NCBI GenBank assembly: GCA_021738405.1
Contig: JAIPCC010000008.1
Coordinates: 1-46,905 of the forward strand
DNA length: 46,905 bases
DNA from: Crocinitomicaceae bacterium
GTDB taxonomy: Bacteria; Bacteroidota; Bacteroidia; Flavobacteriales_D; Crocinitomicaceae
Reading direction: 5' to 3'
Within the stretch, counting starts at the first letter, position 1. The number at the start of each line of letters is the position of its first letter. The notes beneath the pieces were generated by a model. It had not been told where the DNA came from, made no database searches, and was given only the letters and a program-made list of their open reading frames with translations. Positions 19,884 through 30,094 of the stretch are shown in pieces. The position numbers were made by a program, and so were the translations under genes.

Positions 19884-20282
19884 TTAGTAAACGTAACAAA
19901 GAACTTCACCACCAATTTTTTGGTGACGTGCTTCTTTATCTGTAATCACACCGCGAGATGTAGAAACGATGGCAATACCTAAACCATTCAAAACGCGTGG
20001 CATTTCTTCGGCACTGCTGTATTTTCTAAGTCCTGGACGTGAAGCACGTTGCAATTTAGTAATAGCTGGTACACGCGTAGACATATTGTATTTCAAGGCG
20101 ATTTTAATCGTTCCTTGTTTGTTGTCTTCCTCAAATTTGTAGTTGAGGATATACCCTTGATCAAACAAAATTTGTGTCATTGCACGTTTAATGTTTGAAC
20201 CTGGGATATCTACGGTCTTCAAGCCTGCTGCACTCGCATTTCTGATGCGGGTGAGGAAATCTGCTATTGGATCTGTATTCAT
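19884..20282 (-). CDS. rpsH: 30S ribosomal protein uS8
   Basis: 132 residues. It binds the central domain of 16S rRNA and, in E. coli, represses the spc operon by binding its mRNA; no such site is evident here. Start DPIADFLTRIRNASAAGLKT; the C-terminal STSRGVITDKEARHQKIGGE is the rRNA-binding signature. 19 bases after rpsN. Confidence 0.98.
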   Translation of the reverse strand: MNTDPIADFLTRIRNASAAGLKTVDIPGSNIKRAMTQILFDQGYILNYKFEEDNKQGTIKIALKYNMSTRVPAITKLQRASRPGLRKYSSAEEMPRVLNGLGIAIVSTSRGVITDKEARHQKIGGEVLCYVY

Positions 20283-20301
20283 TTCTTTAGTTTTATCTTA
20301 A

Positions 20302-20616
20302 TTACCAACTTGCTTTCTTAACTCCGGGGATTTTACCAGCCAAAGCCATCTCGCGGAAAGTAACCCTTGAGATACCAAATTGACGCATATACCCTCTCGG
20401 ACGACCAGTTAAGCCACAACGGTTGTGTTTTCTGATTTTAGAAGAGTTTGCTGGTAATTTTTGCAATTTCATCATTGCATCCCATTTTTGAGACTGAACT
20501 TCTTCAGATGCATCTGTTGACTTCAAAATTTTGGTGAGTTCCGCACGTTTCTTTTCGTAACGGTTTACTAACCTTTCTCTTTTGCGCTCACGCGCTTTCA
20601 TTGATTCTTTAGCCAT
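20302..20616 (-). CDS. rpsN: 30S ribosomal protein uS14 (long form)
   Basis: 104 residues. A 30S head protein. The C-terminal half, [20 protein letters not shown] then [20 protein letters not shown], is fully typical. It is the zinc-free type, with one Cys. The region between residues ~28 and 58 ([20 protein letters not shown] is part of it) is about 15 residues longer than the 89-residue form I recall for most Bacteroidota, closer in length to the 101-residue E. coli protein. Located between rplE and rpsH as usual. Confidence 0.97.
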   Translation of the reverse strand: MAKESMKARERKRERLVNRYEKKRAELTKILKSTDASEEVQSQKWDAMMKLQKLPANSSKIRKHNRCGLTGRPRGYMRQFGISRVTFREMALAGKIPGVKKASW

Positions 20617-20621
20617 TTCTA

Positions 20622-21173
20622 TTACTTTTTAATAAATGGAAAACCAAATGCATCCAACAATGCTTTTGCCTCTTCGTCGCTCGCTGCTGAAGTCACGAAG
20701 GTGATGTCCATACCGAGGATACGATTTACTTTATCAATATCAATTTCTGGGAAAATGATGTGTTCTTTGATACCGAGGTTGAAGTTACCACGACCGTCAA
20801 ATCCTTTTGGGTTGATCCCGCGGAAGTCACGTGTTCTTGGTAGCGCCACAGCAAGTAAACGATCTAGGAAGTCGTACATGCGGTCACCGCGAAGGGTAAC
20901 TTTTGTACCAATTGGCATCCCTTTACGCAACTTAAAGTTGGAGATATCTTTCTTAGAAATGGTTGTAATTGCTTTTTGACCAGCGATACGAGATAAGTCA
21001 GCAGCTGCGCTATCGATCAATTTCTTGTCGGCAACTGCATCACCCATACCTTGGCTGAGTACAATTTTTTCTAACTTAGGAACGCTCATTACAGATTTGT
21101 AATTGAAACGCTCTTGAAGCGTTTGCTTGATCTCGTTCCTGTACTTTTCTTTTAATCTTGGCGTGTAACTCAT
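20622..21173 (-). CDS. rplE: 50S ribosomal protein uL5
   Basis: 183 residues. It binds 5S rRNA and touches the P-site tRNA and uS13. Start [20 protein letters not shown]; the motifs [20 protein letters not shown] and [20 protein letters not shown] are characteristic. The ATG shares one base with the rplX stop (TAATG at 21173), implying coupled translation. Confidence 0.98.
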   Translation of the reverse strand: MSYTPRLKEKYRNEIKQTLQERFNYKSVMSVPKLEKIVLSQGMGDAVADKKLIDSAAADLSRIAGQKAITTISKKDISNFKLRKGMPIGTKVTLRGDRMYDFLDRLLAVALPRTRDFRGINPKGFDGRGNFNLGIKEHIIFPEIDIDKVNRILGMDITFVTSAASDEEAKALLDAFGFPFIKK

Positions 21174-21487
21174 TACTTAATCACCTCCCCTGATTTTTTG
21201 GAATAACGTACTAATTTACCTTCTACCTCTTTTCTTCCGATACGGCTAGCAACACCGTTGCTCATGACCATAAGGTTAGAAATGTTGATCGAACCTTCTT
21301 TTTCTTCGATACCACCTTGAGGATTTGTTGCGCTTGGCTTGTTGTGTTTCTTAACCATGTTAACACCTTCAACAGTTGCACGCATTTTTTCGCGATCGAT
21401 GGTGGCAACTTTGCCCTCACGACCTTTGGATTCACCAGAAATAACCTTCACGGTGTCGCCAATCTTGATGTGTAATTTCTTTTGCAT
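21173..21487 (-). CDS. rplX: 50S ribosomal protein uL24
   Basis: 104 residues. An early assembly protein near the tunnel exit. The KOW motif [18 protein letters not shown] opens the protein, and [20 protein letters not shown] is the family's conserved loop. One-base overlap with rplE downstream; 11 bases after rplN. Confidence 0.98.
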   Translation of the reverse strand: MQKKLHIKIGDTVKVISGESKGREGKVATIDREKMRATVEGVNMVKKHNKPSATNPQGGIEEKEGSINISNLMVMSNGVASRIGRKEVEGKLVRYSKKSGEVIK

Positions 21488-21498
21488 TACTCAATGAT

Positions 21499-21867
21499 TT
21501 ATAACACCTCAGGTGCTAGTGAAACAATTTTCATGTAGTTGCTTTCGCGCAATTCACGAGCTACTGGCCCGAAAATACGCGTTCCACGCATTTCGCCACC
21601 TTGGTTAAGGATCACACAAGCGTTGTCGTCGAAGCGAATGTAAGAACCGTCTGCACGACGAATTTCTTTTTTCGTTCTCACAACAACTGCTTTAGCTACT
21701 GAACCTTTTTTGACGGCTGCGTTTGGCATTGCACTTTTAACGGCAACAACAATTTTGTCACCAACTGAAGCATAACGTCGTCTTGTACCGCCTAAAACGC
21801 GGATGACCAACACTTCCTTTGCTCCTGAGTTGTCTGCTACTGATAGTCTGGATTCTGTTTGTATCAT
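21499..21867 (-). CDS. rplN: 50S ribosomal protein uL14
   Basis: 122 residues, the canonical length. It takes part in intersubunit bridges and is the docking site of the silencing factor RsfS. Start [40 protein letters not shown] and [10 protein letters not shown] are diagnostic. 9 bases after rpsQ. Confidence 0.98.
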   Translation of the reverse strand: MIQTESRLSVADNSGAKEVLVIRVLGGTRRRYASVGDKIVVAVKSAMPNAAVKKGSVAKAVVVRTKKEIRRADGSYIRFDDNACVILNQGGEMRGTRIFGPVARELRESNYMKIVSLAPEVL

Positions 21868-21876
21868 TTTATCCGA

Positions 21877-22140
21877 TTATTTAGCGCGTTCTACAATTTC
21901 TACCATTCTCCAGTTCTTTGATTTACTCAAAGGACGTGTTTCCATGATGCGAACGGTGTCACCGATATGACAATCGTTGTTCTCGTCGTGAGCAATAAAT
22001 CTGGTAGTTTTCTTAACGAACTTACCATATTTAGGGTGCTTCACTTTACGCTCAACAGAAACGACAATGGATTTCTCCATTTTGTCACTGGTTACGACAC
22101 CAATTCTTTCTTTTCTTAAATTTCGTTTTTCCATGTTCAT
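21877..22140 (-). CDS. rpsQ: 30S ribosomal protein uS17
   Basis: 87 residues from ATG 22140; a second in-frame ATG at 22134 would give the more usual start [14 protein letters not shown] and 85 residues, and cannot be excluded. An OB-fold 16S rRNA binder: [34 protein letters not shown], and [19 protein letters not shown]. 15 bases after rpmC. Confidence 0.97.
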   Translation of the reverse strand: MNMEKRNLRKERIGVVTSDKMEKSIVVSVERKVKHPKYGKFVKKTTRFIAHDENNDCHIGDTVRIMETRPLSKSKNWRMVEIVERAK

Positions 22141-22155
22141 TTTTTTATCTCAGGA

Positions 22156-22350
22156 TTAAGCCTGATTTGAACGGTTAGTTAACTCTGTGCTCAATCTTGC
22201 TACCAGCTTGCGCATATGATGAATGCGCAAAGGATTTTCAATTGGAGCCAATTTGTGCGTCAACTTCAAGTTGGCCAATTGACCTTTGAAGTCGTCCAAA
22301 CGGCCTTGTAAATCCGCTGTAGAAAGTTTTGTGATTTCTGTTTGTTTCAT
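22156..22350 (-). CDS. rpmC: 50S ribosomal protein uL29
   Basis: 64 residues folding as two helices. It sits next to uL23 at the tunnel exit. The sequence is typical: LKLTHKLAPIENPLRIHHMR then KLVARLSTEL. It follows rplP by 9 bases. Confidence 0.97.
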   Translation of the reverse strand: MKQTEITKLSTADLQGRLDDFKGQLANLKLTHKLAPIENPLRIHHMRKLVARLSTELTNRSNQA

Positions 22351-22359
22351 CTTTATCGA

Positions 22360-22785
22360 TTAAACTGGTAAAACATAATCATTGCGAACAATGAACTTGC
22401 ATTTCACAGGCAACTTCTGTGCGGCAAGACGCATTGCTTCTTTTGCAATGTCGTAAGCGACACCATCTGCTTCGAACATGATCGTTCCTGGTTTGATCAC
22501 GGCAACCCAGTGACTTGGTGCACCCTTACCTTTACCCATACGTACTTCAGCTGGTTTTGAGGTAACCGGCTTGTCTGGGAATATTCGGATCCAAACTTTT
22601 CCTTCACGCTTCATGTATCGAGTAACGGCGATACGAGAAGCTTCAATCTGACGTGAAGTAATCCATCCTGGTTCCAAAGACTTTAATCCGAAAGATCCGA
22701 ACGCGATCGTTGATCCACGATGGGCCAAACCACGGTTTCTTCCTTTCTGTACTCTTCTAAATTTTGTTCTTTTAGGCTGTAACAT
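22360..22785 (-). CDS. rplP: 50S ribosomal protein uL16
   Basis: 141 residues. It organises the A-site region of the 50S and is added late in assembly. Start [60 protein letters not shown] and [16 protein letters not shown] identify it without doubt. 23 bases after rpsC. Confidence 0.98.
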   Translation of the reverse strand: MLQPKRTKFRRVQKGRNRGLAHRGSTIAFGSFGLKSLEPGWITSRQIEASRIAVTRYMKREGKVWIRIFPDKPVTSKPAEVRMGKGKGAPSHWVAVIKPGTIMFEADGVAYDIAKEAMRLAAQKLPVKCKFIVRNDYVLPV

Positions 22786-22808
22786 TTCCTGTCAATTTAA
22801 CTGTCTTA

Positions 22809-23531
22809 TTACTTTTTCTTTCTTTTGAACGACGCAGGTTTGCGATCGCCTCCTTGGTTGTTTCCTGCACCGGTATTCATGCCGATGTTAGGAGCGAGGT
22901 CGCGCTTACCATATACTTCACCGCGGCAAATCCACACTTTAACACCAATACGACCGTATGTAGTGTGTGCTTCAGAGACTGCGTAGTCGATGTCGGCACG
23001 GAATGTATGCAAAGGTGTACGTCCGTCTTTGTACATTTCTGTACGAGCCATTTCAGCTCCGTTCAAACGGCCAGAGATTTTAACTTTAATCCCTTCAGCA
23101 CCCATGCGCATAGATCCTGCGATTGCCATCTTAATGGCACGACGGAAAGAAATACGTGCTTCTAATTGACGAGAAATACCATCAGCAACTAAGCGAGCGT
23201 CTAATTCAGGACGTTTTACTTCGAAGATGTTGATTTGAATTTCTTTCTTAGTCAACTTTTTCAATTCTTCTTTTAGTTTGTCAACTTCTTGACCACCTTT
23301 TCCGATGATGACACCAGGACGGGCAGTATTGATCGTAACAGTAACTAGTTTGAGGGTGCGCTCGATGATGATTTTAGCAATACTTGCTTTCGCCAAACGA
23401 GCGTTCAGGTAACGACGGATTTGATCGTCTTCAACGATTTTATCTTTGTAGTCGTTGCCACCGTACCAATTTGATTCCCATCCGTGGATGTAACCAAGTC
23501 TATTTCCAATTGGATTCGTTTTTTGTCCCAT
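22809..23531 (-). CDS. rpsC: 30S ribosomal protein uS3
   Basis: 240 residues. It lines the mRNA entry channel and has helicase-related basic residues. The KH domain contains [20 protein letters not shown]; the C-domain has [20 protein letters not shown] and [21 protein letters not shown] short Lys-rich tail ends the protein. 9 bases after rplV. Confidence 0.98.
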   Translation of the reverse strand: MGQKTNPIGNRLGYIHGWESNWYGGNDYKDKIVEDDQIRRYLNARLAKASIAKIIIERTLKLVTVTINTARPGVIIGKGGQEVDKLKEELKKLTKKEIQINIFEVKRPELDARLVADGISRQLEARISFRRAIKMAIAGSMRMGAEGIKVKISGRLNGAEMARTEMYKDGRTPLHTFRADIDYAVSEAHTTYGRIGVKVWICRGEVYGKRDLAPNIGMNTGAGNNQGGDRKPASFKRKKK

Positions 23532-23540
23532 TTCTTCTAG

Positions 23541-23936
23541 TTATTTAGTACCATCAACTACGATCGTCACGTGGTTCGATCTTTTTCTAATTCTGTGTGC
23601 ACGACCTTGTGGTGCTGGTTGAATGCGTTTGAGCATTGTACCGCAACCAACTTCAATACGACTCACTACGAGTGTTTCTTGGCTGATGTCTGCACCTTCG
23701 TTTTTTTGTTCCCAGTTTGCAATTGCAGAACGGAGAAGTTTACCAAGGCTTGTAGAAGCATCTTTACTATTGAAGTGGAGGATGTTCAAAGCTTTATTGA
23801 CTTCAACACCACGAATCAAATCAGCAACTAATCTCATCTTGCGAGGAGATATAGGTGAATCATTCAAGCGCGCGATGGCCATTGACTTTTTATTCTCTTT
23901 TAGCTCTTCAGCTCTTAAGCGTTTTCTAGCTCCCAT
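23541..23936 (-). CDS. rplV: 50S ribosomal protein uL22
   Basis: 131 residues. Its long beta-hairpin reaches into the exit tunnel and affects macrolide binding. An N-terminal extension [17 protein letters not shown] precedes [20 protein letters not shown]; extensions of this kind are normal in Bacteroidota, so ATG 23936 is kept although ATG at residue 19 would also give a full core. The hairpin region ends [16 protein letters not shown]. Confidence 0.97.
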   Translation of the reverse strand: MGARKRLRAEELKENKKSMAIARLNDSPISPRKMRLVADLIRGVEVNKALNILHFNSKDASTSLGKLLRSAIANWEQKNEGADISQETLVVSRIEVGCGTMLKRIQPAPQGRAHRIRKRSNHVTIVVDGTK

Positions 23937-23950
23937 GACTGTAATAATTC

Positions 23951-24229
23951 TTAACGTTTCTTATCTTTTTTATTACCGGCGTGGCCACGGAAGTTTCGAG
24001 TAGGGGAAAATTCTCCTAGTTTGTGACCTACCATATTTTCCGTAACGAATACAGGAATGAACTTGTTGCCGTTGTGAACAGCGAAAGTCAAACCGACAAA
24101 TTCCGGAGTAATCGTGGACGCTCGTGACCATGTTTTGATAACAGCTTTGCTGCTAGACTCTTGAGCATCGTCAACACGTTTCATCAACTTATAGTGAACA
24201 AACGGTGGTTTCTTTAATGAACGACTCAT
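23951..24229 (-). CDS. rpsS: 30S ribosomal protein uS19
   Basis: 92 residues. A 30S head protein that contacts uS13 and the A-site finger. [40 protein letters not shown] and [20 protein letters not shown] are the expected family segments. 14 bases upstream of rplV and 7 after rplB. Confidence 0.98.
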   Translation of the reverse strand: MSRSLKKPPFVHYKLMKRVDDAQESSSKAVIKTWSRASTITPEFVGLTFAVHNGNKFIPVFVTENMVGHKLGEFSPTRNFRGHAGNKKDKKR

Positions 24230-24236
24230 ACCTTAA

Positions 24237-25061
24237 TTATTTCTTTCTTCTTTCTACAATTAACTTATCGGAATACTTGGTCTTGGATCTTGTTTTGAAT
24301 CCTTTCGCAGGCATACCATTTCTAGAGCGTGGGTGACCACCAGAGTTACGGCCTTCACCACCACCCATCGGGTGATCAACTGGGTTCATCACAACACCAC
24401 GTACACGTGGGCGGCGACCTAACCAGCGAGAGCGTCCTGCTTTACCAGAGACAACTAGATTGTGTTCTGCATTTGAAACAGAACCAATTGTAGCAAGACA
24501 AGTTGTAAGAATCATACGTGTTTCACCTGAAGGCATTTTAACGATAGCGTATTTGCCATCACGTGCATTCAATTGTGCGTAAGTACCTGCACCGCGTGCA
24601 ATGATACCTCCAGCACCTGGCTTCAATTCGATATTGTGAATAACAGTACCTAGTGGAACGTCAGAAAGGAACATGGCATGACCAACATTTGGCAATGCTG
24701 TTTTTCCTGAAAGTATTACGTCACCAACTTTTAATCCGTTAGGAGCAATGATGTAGCGTTTTTCACCATCTGCGTAAAACAACAATGCGATGTTTGCAGT
24801 ACGGTTTGGATCGTATTCAATAGATTTTACAGTAGCAGGGATATCAAACTTTTCACGCTTGAAATCAATGATACGATATCTTTGCTTGTGACCTCCACCA
24901 AGGTAGCGCATGGTCATGCGACCATCGTTGTTACGACCACCTGATTTTTTCATCGGTGCCAACAAACTCTTCTCTGGCGTCGCTTTTGTAAGCTCTGCAA
25001 AGTCAGTAGCTACTTTATGGCGCTGACCCGGAGTTGTTGGTTTAAATTTTTTCAAACTCAT
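24237..25061 (-). CDS. rplB: 50S ribosomal protein uL2
   Basis: 274 residues. It is needed for subunit joining and peptidyl transfer. [40 protein letters not shown] and the C-terminal [20 protein letters not shown], which holds the conserved His near the peptidyl transferase centre, are all intact. 9 bases after rplW. Confidence 0.98.
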   Translation of the reverse strand: MSLKKFKPTTPGQRHKVATDFAELTKATPEKSLLAPMKKSGGRNNDGRMTMRYLGGGHKQRYRIIDFKREKFDIPATVKSIEYDPNRTANIALLFYADGEKRYIIAPNGLKVGDVILSGKTALPNVGHAMFLSDVPLGTVIHNIELKPGAGGIIARGAGTYAQLNARDGKYAIVKMPSGETRMILTTCLATIGSVSNAEHNLVVSGKAGRSRWLGRRPRVRGVVMNPVDHPMGGGEGRNSGGHPRSRNGMPAKGFKTRSKTKYSDKLIVERRKK

Positions 25062-25070
25062 GGTTAAACA

Positions 25071-25367
25071 TTAATAATTGTTAAATAAATCAATGGTTTC
25101 ACCATCTGCTATCGTTACTACAGCCTTCTTCCATTGTTTGCTTTTTTGCTCAACAATGCCTTTATTCGTGTACTTCACAGAGGATACCCCACCACCATAG
25201 TTTAATGTATGAACATCTGTGACATGTACTCCATACATCTTTTCGATGGCATTTTTAATTTCGATTTTGTTGGACTTACGGTCCACTTCAAAAGTAAAGC
25301 GGTTTGAAAGCTCGCTTAATTTTGTTGCTTTTTCCGTAATGACCGGCTTCTTGATAATAGTTTGCAT
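25071..25367 (-). CDS. rplW: 50S ribosomal protein uL23
   Basis: 98 residues. The docking site for trigger factor and SRP at the tunnel exit. Start TIIKKPVITEKATKLSELSN; FEVDRKSNKIEIKNAIEKMY and VHVTDVHTLNYGGG follow the family pattern. 5 bases after rplD. Confidence 0.97.
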   Translation of the reverse strand: MQTIIKKPVITEKATKLSELSNRFTFEVDRKSNKIEIKNAIEKMYGVHVTDVHTLNYGGGVSSVKYTNKGIVEQKSKQWKKAVVTIADGETIDLFNNY

Positions 25368-25372
25368 AACGC

Positions 25373-25996
25373 TTAGTTAAGAATCGTTTGAATTTTCTCA
25401 ATAGAGCTTTCAGCCAAGATCACTTTCGATGCGTTAAGCACGTCGTAAGTGTTAAAGGAATCTGCTGTTACGACTTTTACACGTCCAAGGTTACGTGAAG
25501 CGAGGTAAACGCTATCCGTTTTGTCACCGAGGATAAAAAGTACTTTTTGGTTCTCAAGGTTGAGCGTAGACAAAAGCGCTTTGAAGTCTTTTGTTTTTGC
25601 TTCCATGTTGAGGTCTTGAATGACCATTAGAGAGTCGCTTTTTGCTTTGAAAGCAAATGCAGACTTACGTGCCAAACGCTTCAACTTCACGTTTAATTTG
25701 AAGTGGTAGTTGCGTGGACGTGGTCCGAAGATACGGCCTCCACCAACACGTGTACCAGATTTAGCAGAACCCGCACGTGCACCACCTGTACCTTTTTGAC
25801 GCTTGAGTTTTTTGGTAGAACCAGCAATCTCGTTGCGCTCTTTGGACTTGTGAGTACCTTGGCGTTTGTTTGCTAAATGTTGTTTGACATCCAAGTAAAT
25901 TGCGTGGTTGTTTGGTTCAATTCCAAACACCTCGTCTGCAAGGGTTACTGACTGAGCAGTAGCTGCACCTTTTGAATCGTAGATCTTCAGTTTCAT
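25373..25996 (-). CDS. rplD: 50S ribosomal protein uL4
   Basis: 207 residues. Its long internal loop (KLKRQKGTGGARAGSAKSGT, GGGRIFGPRPRNY) lines the exit tunnel near the erythromycin site. In E. coli L4 also represses the S10 operon; no leader for that was recognised here. The ATG shares one base with the rplC stop (25996), so the two are translationally coupled. Confidence 0.98.
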   Translation of the reverse strand: MKLKIYDSKGAATAQSVTLADEVFGIEPNNHAIYLDVKQHLANKRQGTHKSKERNEIAGSTKKLKRQKGTGGARAGSAKSGTRVGGGRIFGPRPRNYHFKLNVKLKRLARKSAFAFKAKSDSLMVIQDLNMEAKTKDFKALLSTLNLENQKVLFILGDKTDSVYLASRNLGRVKVVTADSFNTYDVLNASKVILAESSIEKIQTILN

Positions 25997-26610
25997 TACT
26001 TGACAATTGTTACGGTTGAACCATTTGCACCTGGAATCGATCCTTTAATGATCACGAGATTCTTGTCTGCAATTACCTTTAAAATTTGTAAGTTGGACTG
26101 CTTGCGTCTTTTGTTACCCATTTGACCTGCCATGCGCATTCCTTTGAATACACGTGCAGGATAGGAACAAGCACCGATAGAACCCGGTGCACGAAGACGG
26201 TTGTGCTGACCGTGTGTAGCTTGTCCAACTCCACCAAATCCGTGGCGACGAACAACCCCTTGGAAACCTTTACCTTTTGTGGTGCCGGTTACATCGACGA
26301 ACTCACCTTCTTCGAAAAGGTTAACGTCAATGGTGTCTCCTAAGTTAGCAGTGTCGAATCCTTTGAATTCAACCAACTTGGCTTTAGGAGCCGTGTTTGA
26401 TTTTTTGAAATGACCTTTCAATGCATTGGGGGTGTTTTTCTCTTTGCGAGCACCGAATCCCAACTGAACTGCATCGTAACCATCCCTGTCTTGTGTTTTG
26501 ACTTGCGTCACAACACAAGGACCAGCTTCTATGACTGTGCATGGCATTGATTTGCCCTCAGCACTGAAGATGCTAGTCATCCCGATTTTGCGTCCAATAA
26601 TTCCTGGCAT
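25996..26610 (-). CDS. rplC: 50S ribosomal protein uL3
   Basis: 204 residues. It nucleates 50S assembly and reaches toward the peptidyl transferase centre. [20 protein letters not shown] at the start, [20 protein letters not shown] and [20 protein letters not shown] in the extended loop, whose Gln/His region is the methylated site in E. coli. 17 bases after rpsJ. Confidence 0.98.
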   Translation of the reverse strand: MPGIIGRKIGMTSIFSAEGKSMPCTVIEAGPCVVTQVKTQDRDGYDAVQLGFGARKEKNTPNALKGHFKKSNTAPKAKLVEFKGFDTANLGDTIDVNLFEEGEFVDVTGTTKGKGFQGVVRRHGFGGVGQATHGQHNRLRAPGSIGACSYPARVFKGMRMAGQMGNKRRKQSNLQILKVIADKNLVIIKGSIPGANGSTVTIVK

Positions 26611-26627
26611 ATACTAGTTGTTAAAAA

Positions 26628-26933
26628 TTACACTTTGATTTCTACGTCAACTCCACTAGGAAGCTCCAACTTCATGAGGGCATCTACTGTCTTAGAAGAA
26701 CTGCTGTAGATATCCATCAAACGCTTGTAGGCACACAATTCGAATTGCTCACGCGCCTTTTTGTTCACGTGTGGTGAACGAAGTACGGTGTAAATTCTTT
26801 TGTGTGTTGGAAGTGGAATAGGACCACTTACCACAGCACCTGTAGACTTAACTGTTTTTACGATTTTCTCTGCCGATTTATCGAGCAAGTTGTGATCGTA
26901 AGATTTTAATTTTATTCTGATTTTTTGGCTCAT
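26628..26933 (-). CDS. rpsJ: 30S ribosomal protein uS10
   Basis: 101 residues. A 30S head protein; with NusB it also forms the antitermination factor Nus[41 protein letters not shown] and [20 protein letters not shown] fit the family. It begins 24 bases after fusA; no tuf gene stands between them, unlike E. coli. Confidence 0.98.
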   Translation of the reverse strand: MSQKIRIKLKSYDHNLLDKSAEKIVKTVKSTGAVVSGPIPLPTHKRIYTVLRSPHVNKKAREQFELCAYKRLMDIYSSSSKTVDALMKLELPSGVDVEIKV

Positions 26934-26957
26934 CTGCTTAACTTTTTATGCTTTGAC

Positions 26958-29051
26958 TTAACCTTTTGATTTTGCGACTACGTCTTCGGCGATGTTTCTT
27001 GGCGCTTCAGCATAGTGTGAAAACTCCATTGAAGAACTTGCACGACCTGAAGTAATGGTACGCAATTGCGTTACGTAACCGAACATTTCAGATAATGGAA
27101 CGTCAGCTTTTAATACTTTCGCACCATTGCGGTCGTCCATTCCTTTCATCATTCCGCGACGACGGTTGAGGTCACCAACGACATCACCCATGTTTTCTTC
27201 TGGTGTAACGACTTCTAATTTCATGATTGGTTCGAGTAGGATAGGGCTACATGCTTTCAAAGCTGCACGGTAGGCCATTTTCGCACACAATTCGAATGAT
27301 AAAGAGTCGGAGTCAACATTGTGGTAAGAACCATCTAATAACTCAACAACTAAAGCGTCGATAGGGAAGCCTGCTAGAACACCATTTTTCATGGAATCTT
27401 TGAAGCCTTTTTCAACTGAAGGGATGAATTCGCGTGGAATGTTACCACCTTTGATGCTGTTGATGAATTCTAGTCCTGTTTTCTCTTCGTTCGTTTGGGC
27501 AGAAATTTTAACGTAGATATCGGCAAATTTACCGCGACCACCAGTTTGTTTCTTGTAAACTTCGCGGTGTTCAGTAGCGCCAGTAATGGCTTCGCGGTAG
27601 GCTACTTGAGGCGCACCTTGATTTACTTCTACTTTAAATTCACGCTTCAAACGGTCGATGATGATCTCGAGGTGAAGCTCACCCATACCAGAGATGATCG
27701 TTTGACCTGTTTCTTCGTCAGTGTTGACGCGGAAAGTTGGATCTTCTTCAGAAAGTTTAGACAAACCAATAGAAAGACGGTCTGTGTCAGCTTGTGTTTT
27801 TGGCTCAATAGCCAAACCGATTACTGGATCCGGGAAGTCCATAGACTCGAGGATGATTGGTGCATTTTCAGCACAAAGTGTATCTCCAGTTTTAATGTCT
27901 TTAAATCCTACAACCGCACCGATATCACCAGCTCCTAATTCAGGAATTTGGTTTTGTTTGTTCGCGTGCATTTGGAAGATACGAGAAATACGCTCTTTGT
28001 TGTCTGAACGAGTGTTCAATACATAAGAACCTGCTTCGAGTTTACCAGAGTATGCACGAACGAAACACAAACGACCAACGAATGGGTCAGTTGCAATTTT
28101 GAATGCAAGTGCAGAGAAAGGCTCGTCGTAAGATGGCTTACGCGTCACTTCTTGGTCTGTTTTAGGGTTGATACCTACGATGCCTTCAACATCCATTGGC
28201 GAAGGAAGGATTTCCATTACCATGTCGAGCATAGCTTGTACGCCTTTGTTTTTGAATGAAGAACCACACATCATTGGTACTACTTTTCCAGCGATGGTTG
28301 CTTGACGCAATGCATCTAGGATTTCGCGTTCTGTCAAAGAGTTTTCGTCTTCGAAGAATTTCTCCATGAGGCTTTCGTCGAATTCGGCAACTGCTTCGAG
28401 TAATTCTGAACGCAATTGACGAGCTTCGTCGATGATGTCTGCAGGAATTTCTACTTCTTGGAAAGTCATTCCCATGTCGTGCTCATTCCAAACGATACCT
28501 CTCCAGTTGATCAAGTCGACTACACCTTTGAAGTTGTCTTCTTCACCAATATTGATTTGAAGTGGAAGTGCTTGGCTACCCAACATTGTTTTTACTTGGC
28601 GACAAACCATAAGGAAGTCTGCACCTTGACGGTCCATTTTGTTCACAAAACCAATACGTGGAACGTTGTAGTTATTAGCCAAACGCCAGTTGGTTTCAGA
28701 TTGAGGCTCAACGCCGTCAACTGCAGAGAACAAAAATACCAATCCATCAAGTACGCGAAGGGAACGGTTTACCTCTACGGTAAAGTCAACGTGTCCTGGG
28801 GTATCGATGATGTTAACGTGGTATTTTTGACCGCGGTAGTTCCAGTCTAGGGTAGTAGCAGCAGAAGTAATGGTGATACCACGTTCTTGCTCTTGCTCCA
28901 TCCAGTCCATAGTGGCTGCACCGTCGTGAACTTCACCAATTTTGTGGCTTACACCACCGTAGTAAAGGATACGTTCAGTAGTAGTGGTTTTACCAGCATC
29001 GATGTGAGCTGCAATACCAATATTTCTTGTGAATTTTAAATCTCTTGACAT
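26958..29051 (-). CDS. fusA: Elongation factor G
   Basis: 697 residues, full length. The GTPase moves tRNA and mRNA through the ribosome and splits post-termination ribosomes with RRF. G1 is [20 protein letters not shown]3 is DTPGHVDF, G4 is NKMD. Domain IV starts near [14 protein letters not shown], and the C-terminal domain contains [20 protein letters not shown]. It lies 3 bases after rpsG. No second EF-G paralogue is in the window. Confidence 0.98.
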   Translation of the reverse strand: MSRDLKFTRNIGIAAHIDAGKTTTTERILYYGGVSHKIGEVHDGAATMDWMEQEQERGITITSAATTLDWNYRGQKYHVNIIDTPGHVDFTVEVNRSLRVLDGLVFLFSAVDGVEPQSETNWRLANNYNVPRIGFVNKMDRQGADFLMVCRQVKTMLGSQALPLQINIGEEDNFKGVVDLINWRGIVWNEHDMGMTFQEVEIPADIIDEARQLRSELLEAVAEFDESLMEKFFEDENSLTEREILDALRQATIAGKVVPMMCGSSFKNKGVQAMLDMVMEILPSPMDVEGIVGINPKTDQEVTRKPSYDEPFSALAFKIATDPFVGRLCFVRAYSGKLEAGSYVLNTRSDNKERISRIFQMHANKQNQIPELGAGDIGAVVGFKDIKTGDTLCAENAPIILESMDFPDPVIGLAIEPKTQADTDRLSIGLSKLSEEDPTFRVNTDEETGQTIISGMGELHLEIIIDRLKREFKVEVNQGAPQVAYREAITGATEHREVYKKQTGGRGKFADIYVKISAQTNEEKTGLEFINSIKGGNIPREFIPSVEKGFKDSMKNGVLAGFPIDALVVELLDGSYHNVDSDSLSFELCAKMAYRAALKACSPILLEPIMKLEVVTPEENMGDVVGDLNRRRGMMKGMDDRNGAKVLKADVPLSEMFGYVTQLRTITSGRASSSMEFSHYAEAPRNIAEDVVAKSKG

Positions 29052-29054
29052 TGC

Positions 29055-29525
29055 TTAGAATCTGAAGTGTGAGAATGCTTTATTTGCTTCAGCCATGCGA
29101 AGCGTATCTTCTTTCTTCTTGAAAGCAGCACCTTCTTCTTTAGAAGCGGCGATGATTTCAGAGGCCAAACGTTGAGCCATTGTTTTCTCGTTGCGCTTGC
29201 GTGAGTAACCAATTAACCATTTCATGGCCAATGATGCCTTGCGCTCTTCGCGAACAGGAGTAGGGATTTGGAAAGTAGCACCACCAACACGACGTGAGCG
29301 TACTTCTACACTTGGCGTTACGTTTTCGATTGCTTTTTTCCAGGTTTCGAGACCATTTGCGTCTTCGATTTTCTTTTCTACGATTTCTAATGCTTCGTAA
29401 AAAATGCGGAATGCTAAACTTTTCTTACCGTCTAGCATGAGGTTGTTTACAAATTTTGTAACAACTACTTCTTGAAACTTTGGATCCGGGAGGATCGCAA
29501 TTTTTTTCGCTTTTCTTCTTCTCAT
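29055..29525 (-). CDS. rpsG: 30S ribosomal protein uS7
   Basis: 156 residues. A primary 16S binder that starts head assembly; in E. coli it represses the str operon. [40 protein letters not shown] and [20 protein letters not shown] are the standard blocks. 16 bases after rpsL. I did not find an obvious uS7-binding leader between rpsL and rpsG. Confidence 0.98.
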   Translation of the reverse strand: MRRRKAKKIAILPDPKFQEVVVTKFVNNLMLDGKKSLAFRIFYEALEIVEKKIEDANGLETWKKAIENVTPSVEVRSRRVGGATFQIPTPVREERKASLAMKWLIGYSRKRNEKTMAQRLASEIIAASKEEGAAFKKKEDTLRMAEANKAFSHFRF

Positions 29526-29541
29526 GATGTCTAGCTTTTAA

Positions 29542-29919
29542 TTATTTCTGCTTAGGACGTTTTGTACCATACTTAGAACGACGTTGGCTACGGCCTTGTA
29601 CTCCGGCTGTATCCTCTGCACCACGAACGATGTGGTAACGTACCCCAGGTAAATCTTTTACCCTTCCTCCTCGCACAAGTACTAATGAGTGTTCTTGAAG
29701 ATTGTGGCCTTCACCACCGATGTAAGCGTTGACTTCTTTTCCATTGGTCAAACGTACACGCGCTACCTTTCGCATGGCCGAGTTCGGCTTTTTAGGAGTT
29801 GTCGTGTACACACGAACGCAAACACCTTTGCGTTGTGGACATGAATCAAGCGCAGCAGACTTACTTTTCTTCACTACCGCAGTTCTTCCTTTGCGAACTA
29901 ATTGTTGAATAGTTGGCAT
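29542..29919 (-). CDS. rpsL: 30S ribosomal protein uS12
   Basis: 125 residues. It controls decoding accuracy at the A site. [32 protein letters not shown] and [17 protein letters not shown] are typical. Lys43 and Lys88, the positions most often changed in streptomycin resistance, are both wild type. First gene of the ribosomal block, preceded by a good promoter (29976-30005) and a hairpin at the predicted mRNA 5' end. Confidence 0.98.
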   Translation of the reverse strand: MPTIQQLVRKGRTAVVKKSKSAALDSCPQRKGVCVRVYTTTPKKPNSAMRKVARVRLTNGKEVNAYIGGEGHNLQEHSLVLVRGGRVKDLPGVRYHIVRGAEDTAGVQGRSQRRSKYGTKRPKQK

Positions 29920-29950
29920 AAAATACTCTTGTTTTTAATAATAAATAATA

Positions 29951-29974
29951 ACCCCCAAACGCACTTTGAGGGGT
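29951..29974 (-). promoter_or_regulatory. Hairpin at the predicted 5' end of the rpsL mRNA
   Basis: On the mRNA strand ACCCC, a bulged U and CAAA pair with UUUG, GGGG and U around a GUGCG loop (nine pairs). It begins two bases after the -7 element, so the transcript would start at or inside the stem, about 30 bases before the start codon region. It is followed by an AU-rich run, so it could alternatively be a weak terminator for the upstream gene. Confidence 0.5.
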
Positions 29975-29975
29975 G

Positions 29976-30005
29976 CAAAGATAACTATATATTTTTATAA
30001 ACCAA
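29976..30005 (-). promoter_or_regulatory. Promoter of the ribosomal block (rpsL)
   Basis: On the minus strand a TTG (30003-30005), a 19-base spacer and TATCTTTG (29976-29983) fit the Bacteroidota -33/-7 consensus TTG-N19-21-TAnnTTTG. It lies 56 bases before the rpsL ATG. Confidence 0.75.
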
Positions 30006-30094
30006 GACCGTTTGAAAAATATTCGGCTATTTATCACCTGATTTTCAAAAATAAAGCGAATCGAATCGCGATCCTTGGTTTTTAGTTTGCTTGG

